Origin: JBBRWV01 sp038248985
GTDB taxonomy: Bacteria; Planctomycetota; Phycisphaerae; WQYP01
NCBI GenBank assembly: GCA_038248985.1
Contig: JBBRWV010000156.1
Location: 1-6,788 of the forward strand
Reading direction: 5' to 3'
Length of the DNA stretch: 6,788 bases
Below the pieces are notes generated by a model. It was not told the origin of the DNA and did not search any database. It saw only the letters and a program-made list of their open reading frames with translations. Of this stretch, positions 1 to 4,989 are shown in pieces. Numbering within the stretch: the stretch's first letter is position 1; each line of letters begins with the position of its first letter. The position numbers and the translations under genes are program-made.

Positions 1-205
1 CGACGTCGCCGCCTTCGCCATGTGGACCCCCTTCCCCTACCTCCTCTACTTCCCCGCCCAAATCATGATGGGAAAACTCACTCCTTCCTCCCCCGGCCTA
101 TGGCAGGGATTCGGCATCATGGCCCTCTGGTTCGTCACCCTCTCCGCCCTTGGTAGCTTCCTCTGGCATCGTGGCCTTCGCCGCTTTTCCGCTCAAGGGG
201 GCTGA
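1..205 (+). CDS. ABC-2 type transporter permease, C-terminal fragment (5' end outside window)
   Basis: This is the last 67 or so codons of an integral-membrane subunit of an ABC exporter; the reading frame is open from base 2, so the true start lies upstream. The visible part has a TPFPYLLYFPAQIMMGK segment, a hydrophobic helix (GFGIMALWFVTLSALGSFLW), and the tail GLRRFSAQGG. A membrane helix followed by a W-x2-RGLRRYSAxGG-type end is typical of the uncharacterised ABC-2 permease family of COG4587 (Pfam ABC2_membrane_6 type). Such genes usually come in a three-gene operon: an ATPase, this permease, and a second permease. The second permease starts only three bases after this stop, so the two are surely co-transcribed and probably translationally coupled. 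The substrate is unknown. The first in-frame ATG in the window (base 20) is internal and should not be taken as the start. Confidence 0.8.
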   Translation, partial: DVAAFAMWTPFPYLLYFPAQIMMGKLTPSSPGLWQGFGIMALWFVTLSALGSFLWHRGLRRFSAQGG

Positions 206-208
206 TCA

Positions 209-985
209 ATGACCCTCCGAACCCTCTGGGTATTCTGGACTTCCTCCATCGCCGCAGAAATGGAATACCGCATCAACTTCCTCACTTCCTCCATTAACTC
301 CGCCGGAAACCTCTTCGGCACCATGTACATGATCTGGCTTCTCTACCGCAAAGGCTACTCCTTCTCCGGCTGGTCCTGGCACCAGTCCCTCCTCATTCTC
401 GCCCTCTTCCATCTCCTCGGCGGCCTCGCCAACGCCCTCCTCAGCCCCAATCTCGCCCGCATTGTCCACCACGTCCAGCGCGGCACGCTCGACTTCGTCC
501 TCCTCAAACCCATCGACGCCCAACTCCAGGTCTCCCTCCGCAATTTCTCCCTCTGGGGCGTCCCCAATGTCCTCATGGCCCTCGCCCTCCTCATATACGC
601 CAGCCTAAACCTCAACCTCTCCTGGATCAACTGCCTGTTAGGCATCCTCCCCGTCATCCTCTCCGCCATCATCCTGTATTGTCTATGGTTTGCCGTGGCC
701 ACCACCACCATCTGGTTCACCAAGATATGGAACGCCACCGAAGTCCTCCGCGCCTTTACCGACGTCGCCCAATTCCCCATGACCGCCTACCCCTCCATCT
801 TCCAGTTCGTCTTCACCTTCATCCTCCCCTTGGCCTTCCTCACCACCGTCCCGGCCGAAATCATCCGCGGCACCCGCGGTCCAGACTTCATCCTCATCCA
901 GGCCGCCATCGCTGCCGCACTCCTCATCGCCACCCGTCTCTTCTGGAAATTCGCCCTGCGCAGCTACACGTCCGCCTCGAGCTGA
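209..985 (+). CDS. ABC-2 type transporter permease, second subunit (COG3694-like)
   Basis: A complete 258-residue inner-membrane permease that should pair with the upstream subunit and an unseen ATPase to form an ABC exporter of unknown substrate. About six hydrophobic segments are visible, near residues 28-45, 59-78, 117-136, 139-164, 197-216 and 228-246. Family hallmarks are the RGTLDFVLLKPIDAQ stretch (91-105, between helices 2 and 3), a YPSIFQF...ILPLAF...VPAE block (194-217), and the tail ALRSYTSASS, which matches how COG3694-type permeases end. The length is normal for the family. The ATG at 209 is preceded by AAGGGGG (195-201), a fair ribosome binding site lying inside the end of the upstream gene, with 7 bases between. 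Codon use (CTC, GTC, GCC) is the same as in the other plus-strand genes. I am confident of the family but not of the cargo. Confidence 0.88.
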   Translation: MTLRTLWVFWTSSIAAEMEYRINFLTSSINSAGNLFGTMYMIWLLYRKGYSFSGWSWHQSLLILALFHLLGGLANALLSPNLARIVHHVQRGTLDFVLLKPIDAQLQVSLRNFSLWGVPNVLMALALLIYASLNLNLSWINCLLGILPVILSAIILYCLWFAVATTTIWFTKIWNATEVLRAFTDVAQFPMTAYPSIFQFVFTFILPLAFLTTVPAEIIRGTRGPDFILIQAAIAAALLIATRLFWKFALRSYTSASS

Positions 986-1041
986 CACGCCCCCAACCCC
1001 GCCCCTCTACCGACATCTCCTCCGCATCAAATCACTGCACT

Positions 1042-1057
1042 GCGGCGTCGTCGCCGC
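1042..1057. terminator. GC-rich hairpin in convergent intergenic gap, possible bidirectional terminator
   Basis: GCGGCG (1042-1047), a TCGT loop (1048-1051) and CGCCGC (1052-1057) form a perfect 6-bp stem. It lies between the stop of the plus-strand permease gene (985) and the stop of the minus-strand gene (1087), where a two-way terminator would be expected. There is no T-run on either side, so it is not a classical intrinsic terminator. It could equally be a pause or mRNA-end-stabilising stem, or chance in GC-rich DNA. Confidence 0.3.
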
Positions 1058-1086
1058 GCCATGCGCCCGCGCCGCCCCCACCCCAT

Positions 1087-1446
1087 TCAAATAACCATCA
1101 CCAGCAATGCCGCCAGCAACGCCGCCGCGTTCACCAGCATCCCCGCCACCGCATACTGGCACTCCCGCTTCCCCATCCGAATGCCCCACGCACCCAGCGC
1201 CAACCCCATCACCGGCAGCAAAATCATCAACACCCCCGGAATCAGCACCAGCACCAGCGTCGTCGGCATCGTCAGCGGTGACGTCGTCCGGGGCATGCTG
1301 AAATATCGCTGGAACAACATCCCCGCGATTCCCATGCCAAACGGCACCGCGACCACCAGGCCCGCTATGACCATGGACACTTTTCCCAAAACCGTCCCAC
1401 GACGCGGTGCCGTCATAGGACCCGAATAGTTCAGAATTGTTTTCAT
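1087..1446 (-). CDS. Small three-helix membrane protein, unknown function
   Basis: A 119-residue protein read from ATG at 1446 to TGA at 1089-1087. I do not recognise the family. It has a short polar N-terminus (MKTILNYSGPMTAPRRG), then three hydrophobic segments near residues 23-44, 62-88 and 98-118. Between the last two is a GAWGIRMGKREC loop, followed by AVAGMLVN. This layout recalls small DUF4190-like membrane proteins, but the likeness is only in style. Alternative starts are TTG at 1455 and ATG at 1416; none has a clear Shine-Dalgarno sequence, and I chose 1446 as the longest ATG form. Codons here end mostly in G (CTG, GTG, GCG, ACG), unlike the C-ending codons of its neighbours. A plus-strand frame at 1061-1429 overlaps it, but that frame gives a Ser/Thr/Pro-rich, membrane-free sequence typical of an antisense shadow. 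The gene stands alone and faces the ABC permease operon tail to tail. Confidence 0.6.
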   Translation of the reverse strand: MKTILNYSGPMTAPRRGTVLGKVSMVIAGLVVAVPFGMGIAGMLFQRYFSMPRTTSPLTMPTTLVLVLIPGVLMILLPVMGLALGAWGIRMGKRECQYAVAGMLVNAAALLAALLVMVI

Positions 1447-1515
1447 AAAACACAAGTCCGCAATAAGTAAATCAAGGGTGTCTATGCAACATGGTCACAT
1501 CTCTCGGAGGGACAT

Positions 1516-1542
1516 TCAGGTGCGAAAGGAAACTACACCTGA
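1516..1542. repeat. Inverted repeat TCAGGTG-N13-CACCTGA
   Basis: The arms TCAGGTG (1516-1522) and CACCTGA (1536-1542) are perfect reverse complements separated by a 13-base purine-rich loop (CGAAAGGAAACTA). One further T-G wobble pair is possible outside (1515 with 1543). As RNA this would be a modest stem with a large loop; as DNA it would be a candidate protein-binding dyad. Function unknown. Confidence 0.45.
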
Positions 1543-1798
1543 GCGGCTTCATCCATCCATGACGAAACATCCGAAAGTCGTGCCAGGCGAACTTGCGAAA
1601 CGCATTCAGTGGGGGGCAGAAAGGTTAATCTCGCCCGTGAATACGCTGTGCCTCGCAAGTGGAAAGGAGCCTGAAGCAACTTCTCATTCAACAGAAATCC
1701 CCGCAAATCATTGCACGGACTCATGTCGACCGAGATACTATACCTGTGGCATTTGTCGAATTGGAATAAGAAAATGCTAGTAACGTGTAAATACTTCC

Positions 1799-1821
1799 CA
1801 TAATCATTCGATTATACGAAT
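1799..1821 (+). promoter_or_regulatory. Candidate -10 box with overlapping dyad upstream of lipoprotein gene
   Basis: CATAAT (1799-1804) matches the sigma-70 -10 consensus at five of six positions. A dyad, ATTCG (1806-1810) N6 CGAAT (1817-1821), begins just after it and would span the expected transcription start near 1811, the usual place for a repressor operator. The start would leave a leader of about 45 bases before the ATG at 1857. No convincing -35 box stands 16-18 bases upstream, so this is a guess from position and sequence. The loop of the dyad reads TATAAT on the minus strand, but no -35 supports a minus promoter either. Confidence 0.28.
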
Positions 1822-1844
1822 ACCCCGCCCGGTCCCATCGCCTT

Positions 1845-1851
1845 AAGGAGG
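1845..1851 (+). promoter_or_regulatory. Strong Shine-Dalgarno sequence for the lipoprotein gene
   Basis: AAGGAGG lies 5 bases before the ATG at 1857 and is nearly a full anti-16S complement. It fixes the start of the gene and is the strongest ribosome binding site in the window; several neighbours have a weak site or none. Confidence 0.8.
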
Positions 1852-1856
1852 CCCCC

Positions 1857-2504
1857 ATGAAGTTCTTCTCCCGCCACAGCTTCGCCATCGCCGCACTATT
1901 ATTGCTCCCCCTTCTCGCCATCCTCCTGACCACCCTCGCCTGCGTCCCCCTCCCCGTCGGCGATCCTGAAAAATCCGTCGTCGACAAAGACCTCGTCGGT
2001 GCCTGGGAATTGATCAAGGCCGATTCACCCCAGGAAAAAGTCCTCGTCACCCTCCAGCCCCTCAACGCCAAAACCTATTTCGTTCAGTACTTCGCCCACA
2101 CCACCAAGGCCGGCAAAATCTCCGTCCAAGTTCTCAATTTCCAAGGCTGGCTCACCACCATCGCCGGCAAAACTTTCATCTGCCTCGATTTCCTTGGCGA
2201 TGAACGCGCCCTCAATATCGAAGGCAACGCCATCGAAGAAAAACCCGTCTTCGTCGTCGCCGCCTACACCAAGGAAAAAGACAAAGTACAGTTCCAAATG
2301 CTCAGCACCGGCGATGACATTAACAAAAAAGGCTTCGTAGGCGGACTCTTCGACGGCGTAAAAACCCGCGAAGAATTCGAAGCCCGCATCGGCAAAAATA
2401 TCGACAACAAAGAACTCCTCGACGAAGCCATCACCTTCCGCAAACTCGGCAAAGACGATCTCGAAATGCTCCGCGATATCCGCAAAGCCGCCGCCGGAAA
2501 CTAG
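1857..2504 (+). CDS. Putative secreted lipoprotein, unknown family
   Basis: A 215-residue exported protein. The N-terminus MKFFSRHSF is basic and is followed by a hydrophobic core (residues 10-27) and Cys29 in LTTLAC. This looks like a signal peptidase II site, although Thr at -3 departs from the usual Leu/Val/Ile. If Cys29 is not lipidated, the protein would still be secreted or membrane-anchored. After a short PLPVGDP linker the mature part begins with KDLVGAWELIKAD (44-56). The GAW motif (48-50) followed by alternating hydrophobic strands (VLVTLQPL, YFVQYFAH, ISVQVLNF) recalls the first strand of lipocalin-like barrels. The last 50 residues are highly charged and probably helical, from about 165 (GLFDGVKTREEFEARIG) to the end. 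I do not recognise a named family. The start is secured by a strong ribosome binding site. The next gene, a member of the lipoprotein lipidation enzyme family, follows after 60 bases on the same strand, so the two may share a transcript. Confidence 0.78.
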   Translation: MKFFSRHSFAIAALLLLPLLAILLTTLACVPLPVGDPEKSVVDKDLVGAWELIKADSPQEKVLVTLQPLNAKTYFVQYFAHTTKAGKISVQVLNFQGWLTTIAGKTFICLDFLGDERALNIEGNAIEEKPVFVVAAYTKEKDKVQFQMLSTGDDINKKGFVGGLFDGVKTREEFEARIGKNIDNKELLDEAITFRKLGKDDLEMLRDIRKAAAGN

Positions 2505-2550
2505 GCTTTGTCTAAATCCACGCCACACGCTCCTCCCCTCCCGGCCCGCC

Positions 2551-2555
2551 AGGAG
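2551..2555 (+). promoter_or_regulatory. Ribosome binding site deciding the Lgt-like start
   Basis: AGGAG, with 9 bases to ATG 2565. No comparable site precedes the upstream in-frame TTG at 2508, which sits only 3 bases after the previous stop; the extra 19 residues there (Pro/Ser-rich) also lack Lgt character. Confidence 0.65.
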
Positions 2556-2564
2556 TCCTCACTC

Positions 2565-3413
2565 ATGCACCCGCACCTGTGGCCTCCTCTGCCCGTCTCC
2601 ACCTACGGCCTCTGCATCTCCCTCGGCCTCATCGCCTCCTGGTTCCTCGCCCGCTCCCTCGCCGCCTCTCAAAAAGTCGACCTCTGGAAAATCGATTACT
2701 TCGTCACCCTCGTCGCCTTCATTGCCCTCCTTGGCGCCACCGTCGCTGGCCTCGTAGAACCTCGCACTCCCGCCCCGGTGGGGGAAAGCAACACTTCCCT
2801 CGTCCTCGTCGGAGCCATGATCCTCGGCACCGCCACCGGTGCCGCCTGGGCTCTCCTCACCCGCCTCCCCCTCGGCCTCCTCGCAGACCTCCTCGCCGCG
2901 CCCCTCATGATCGCCGTCGCCTTCGGTCGCCTCGGCTGCTTCTTCGCCGGCTGCTGCTGGGGAAAAGTCTGCCCCGTCCCAAACCTCGGCATCTGCTTCC
3001 CCCAAAACTCCTTCGCCTGGTATGGCCAACTCCACCGCGGCATCATCTACCCTGCTGATCCCTTCTCCCTCCCCGTTTTCCCCACTCAGCTTCTCGAATC
3101 CCTCGCCGCCGTCCTTCTCGCCGCCCTCTGTCTTCACCGCTTTCGCACCCGTCGCATCAGCGGTGAAATCTTCCTCACCATGGCCCTCACCTATTGCACC
3201 GCGCGCTTCGCTCTCGAATTCCTCCGCGCCGACAACCCGCCGCTCGCCGGCTTCTTCCACTGGATGACTTTCTCCCAACTCGCCACCGCCGCCCTCTTCC
3301 TCCTCGCCCTCCTCACCTTCCTCACCTTCCTCATCCGCCGCCGCCACGCCACCGCCTGGAACCTCCGCCTCCCCCGCGCCTCCGCAACATCTGTCCCCTC
3401 AACCACTGGTTGA
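2565..3413 (+). CDS. Divergent prolipoprotein diacylglyceryl transferase (Lgt) family protein
   Basis: A 282-residue polytopic membrane protein of the Lgt family (PF01790). Lgt moves diacylglycerol from phosphatidylglycerol to the lipobox cysteine of prolipoproteins at the inner membrane. Family landmarks, in order, are: STYGL near the N-terminus (12-16), GRLGCFFAGCCWGK (121-134) in place of the usual GRxGNFxNGExxG, FPTQLLES (172-179), and YCTARFALEFLRAD (210-223). Aligned by eye to E. coli Lgt, Y14, R122, G133, Y210, R214 and E218 match Y26, R143, G154, Y235, R239 and E243. N146 and E151 are both replaced by Cys (C125, C130), and the H103 motif (HGG) reads VGA at 82-84. Activity as a normal Lgt is therefore uncertain; it may be a paralogue. 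The frame can be extended to a TTG at 2508, but AGGAG (2551-2555), 9 bases before ATG 2565, favours this start. It follows a lipoprotein gene by 60 bases. Confidence 0.82.
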   Translation: MHPHLWPPLPVSTYGLCISLGLIASWFLARSLAASQKVDLWKIDYFVTLVAFIALLGATVAGLVEPRTPAPVGESNTSLVLVGAMILGTATGAAWALLTRLPLGLLADLLAAPLMIAVAFGRLGCFFAGCCWGKVCPVPNLGICFPQNSFAWYGQLHRGIIYPADPFSLPVFPTQLLESLAAVLLAALCLHRFRTRRISGEIFLTMALTYCTARFALEFLRADNPPLAGFFHWMTFSQLATAALFLLALLTFLTFLIRRRHATAWNLRLPRASATSVPSTTG

Positions 3414-3436
3414 GTCCCCCGCCATCACGCTATACT
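3410..3436 (+). promoter_or_regulatory. Candidate promoter for the aminotransferase gene
   Basis: TATACT (3431-3436) resembles a -10 box (five of six matches). TTGAGT (3410-3415) resembles a -35 box (four of six), but the 15-base spacing is short. The pair spans the stop codon of the Lgt-like gene and the start of the 76-base gap before the aminotransferase ATG at 3490. If real, the aminotransferase has its own transcript with a leader of about 45 bases; no Shine-Dalgarno sequence is visible in that leader. Otherwise the gene is read through from upstream. Confidence 0.3.
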
Positions 3437-3489
3437 TCAGTTTCGAAGCCCCGCGGTGAGTAACGCAGTTTCTTTCTCCCGCTCTCACC

Positions 3490-4917
3490 ATGAAGCTTTT
3501 CCTACGGCACTTGGAGAAATTTGTGACGCCTGATTTTTATTCCGATTTCGCGGGGTGGGTCAACCAGCACACCGGCACCCAGTACGATCTCCACGATCAA
3601 CACATCAATTCCTCCTTCGTCAAAATGCTCAAAACCATCGGCTTCAACAAAGGCTACGTCCGCGGCCAGGGCCCCCACCTTTGGGATGCCGCCGGCAACA
3701 AGTACCTCGACCTCCTCACCGGCTGGGGCGTCTTCGCTCTCGGTCGCAACCATCCCAAAATCAAGGCCGTCCTCCAGCAAGTCCTCGCTCAGGATTGGCC
3801 CAACCTCGTCCGCATGGATTGCTCCACCCTCGCCGGACTCGTCGCCCAAAAACTCACCAGCCACACCTCCCCAGGCCTCTCCCGCGTCTTCTTCTGCAAC
3901 AGCGGCACAGAAACCGTCGAAGGTGCACTCAAGTTCGCCCGCTGCTTCACCAACCGCCAGAAAATCGTCTACTGCGATCACGCCTTCCACGGCCTCACCG
4001 CCGGTGCCCTCTCCGTCAACGGTGCTGACTTCTTCCGCGAACGCTTCGGCGACATGACCCCCGGCACCGTCAAAATCCCCTTCAACGATCTCCCCGCACT
4101 TGAACGCGCCCTCGCCTCCAAAGACGTCGCGGGCTTCATCGTCGAACCCGTCCAGGGCAAAAGCTGCGAAGTCGTCGCCGACGGTTACCTCCTCGAAGCC
4201 CAACGCCTCTGTAAAAAATACGGCACCGCCCTCATTCTCGATGAAGTCCAGTGTGGCCTCGGCCGCACCGGCAAATGGTTCTGCTACCAGCACTGGCAGG
4301 GCGTCGAACCCGACATCCTCCTCACCGCCAAAGCCCTCAGCGGCGGCTACGTCCCCGTCGGTGCCATCGTCACCCGTCCCGAAATCATGCAATGCGTCTT
4401 CAACTCCATGGAACACTGCGTTGTCCACTCCAACACCTTCGGCCAAAACGATATGGCCATGGCCGCCGCACTCGCCAGCCTCCACGTCATTGAAGATGAA
4501 AAACTCGTCGAAAACGCCGCCACCCTCGGCGCCTACGTCCGCCAGCGCATGGAACCTTGGAAACAGTCCTGCCCCTTCGTCAGCGACGTCCGCGGCCAGG
4601 GCCTCATGTTCGCCATCGACTTCGCCCGCCCCAAATCCGGCTTCGTCCTCCAGCAAAAATGGGATGCCCTCCACGCCATGAACTTCGGAGTCTTCGGCCA
4701 AACCGTCATCATCCCCCTCCTTCAGGAACACCGCATCCTCACCCAGGTCGCCGGCTACCACACCGAAGTCATCAAATTCCTCCCCCCCCTCGTCTCCACC
4801 AAAGAAGACATGGACTGGTTCCTCAACGCCATGGACAAAGTCCTCGCTGACACCAGCAAAACCGGCTCCACTCTCAAAACCATGTTCAAACTCGCCACCG
4901 GCACCGTCCGCGCTTGA
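3490..4917 (+). CDS. Class III PLP-dependent aminotransferase, HpnO-like
   Basis: A 475-residue fold-type I, class III aminotransferase (PF00202, the ornithine/acetylornithine group), which moves an amino group using pyridoxal phosphate in the cytoplasm. The N-terminal part carries VRGQGPHLWDAAGNKYLDLL and a GRNHP motif. The cofactor-site residues are clear: NSGTE (137-141) for phosphate binding, HAFHG (164-168), Asp251 in LILDEVQCG contacting the pyridine nitrogen, and Lys281 in TAKALSGGYVPVG as the Schiff-base lysine. Toward the C-terminus are VRGQGLMFAIDF, FGQ...HRILTQ (402-419) and IKFLPPL (428-434). The FGQ...ILTQ block recalls the subgroup that includes HpnO, needed to make aminobacteriohopanetriol. 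This recollection is from memory and not tested. At 475 residues it is longer than usual (about 400-430), with an added N-terminal stretch. There is no visible ribosome binding site before ATG 3490. The RND-family gene follows after 72 bases. A general aspartate/ornithine-type aminotransferase remains the safe name. Confidence 0.9.
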   Translation: MKLFLRHLEKFVTPDFYSDFAGWVNQHTGTQYDLHDQHINSSFVKMLKTIGFNKGYVRGQGPHLWDAAGNKYLDLLTGWGVFALGRNHPKIKAVLQQVLAQDWPNLVRMDCSTLAGLVAQKLTSHTSPGLSRVFFCNSGTETVEGALKFARCFTNRQKIVYCDHAFHGLTAGALSVNGADFFRERFGDMTPGTVKIPFNDLPALERALASKDVAGFIVEPVQGKSCEVVADGYLLEAQRLCKKYGTALILDEVQCGLGRTGKWFCYQHWQGVEPDILLTAKALSGGYVPVGAIVTRPEIMQCVFNSMEHCVVHSNTFGQNDMAMAAALASLHVIEDEKLVENAATLGAYVRQRMEPWKQSCPFVSDVRGQGLMFAIDFARPKSGFVLQQKWDALHAMNFGVFGQTVIIPLLQEHRILTQVAGYHTEVIKFLPPLVSTKEDMDWFLNAMDKVLADTSKTGSTLKTMFKLATGTVRA

Positions 4918-4976
4918 CCCGCCCGATTGCCCGCCTAACATCGGGGCATACTCCCATTACGCATTTTCGTCAGAAT

Positions 4977-4981
4977 GAGGA
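4977..4981 (+). promoter_or_regulatory. Ribosome binding site deciding the RND-protein start
   Basis: GAGGA, with 8 bases to ATG 4990. An in-frame ATG at 4975 would add only MRNLS and has no site of its own; part of that codon overlaps this site. The 4990 start is therefore preferred. Confidence 0.6.
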
Positions 4982-4989
4982 ACCTCTCC

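Larger units (their letters stand above)
1447..1856. other. Gene-poor, AT-richer intergenic stretch
   Basis: About 410 bases between the divergent starts of the small membrane protein (minus) and the lipoprotein gene (plus). Base composition is visibly more balanced and less C-skewed than in any gene here. The only sizeable plus-strand frame (GTG 1478 to TAG 1780, 100 codons) uses CGA, AGG, CCG and other codons avoided by the neighbours and has no good ribosome binding site, so I do not call it. The stretch holds an inverted repeat (1516-1542) and a possible promoter/operator (1799-1821), each listed separately. A weaker promoter-like pair is TTGCAC (1711-1716) and GATACT (1734-1739) with 17 bases between. 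I could not match the region to tRNA, tmRNA, RNase P RNA, SRP RNA or a riboswitch I know. It could be an unannotated small RNA, a long regulatory region, or remains of a lost gene. Confidence 0.5.

Noticed and set aside
1061..1429. A 122-codon plus-strand frame opposite the small membrane protein
   Set aside because: Its translation is Ser/Thr/Pro/Arg-rich without helices or motifs, whereas the minus strand gives three clean hydrophobic segments.
1711..1739. TTGCAC-17-GATACT as the main promoter of the lipoprotein gene
   Set aside because: Only three and four of six matches to consensus and a leader of over 100 bases; kept only as an alternative.
1478..1780. A 100-codon plus-strand frame (GTG start) ending in a Cys-rich tail with CGIC
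   Set aside because: Codon use differs from all neighbours, there is no convincing ribosome binding site, and no domain is recognisable. The cysteines are suggestive of a metal site but not enough; conservation in a relative would reopen it.
1721..2071. A 116-codon minus-strand frame overlapping the lipoprotein start
   Set aside because: It runs across the strong ribosome binding site and the signal peptide region of the well-supported plus-strand gene, and shows no protein features.
2508..2564. TTG start extending the Lgt-like protein by 19 residues
   Set aside because: The added residues are Pro/Ser-rich and unlike Lgt N-termini, and AGGAG at 2551-2555 points to ATG 2565.
4792..4799. Run of eight C within the aminotransferase gene as a possible slippage or frameshift site
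   Set aside because: The frame continues intact through it (it encodes part of the LPPLV motif expected in the family), so there is no sign of a programmed or accidental shift.
3502..4941. A 479-codon open frame on the minus strand opposite the aminotransferase gene
   Set aside because: It is exactly in codon register with the sense gene. Antisense stops would need sense TTA, CTA or TCA codons, which this genome rarely uses, so a long antisense frame arises automatically. Its Asp/Glu/Gly-rich translation has no domain character, while the sense frame has every aminotransferase motif.
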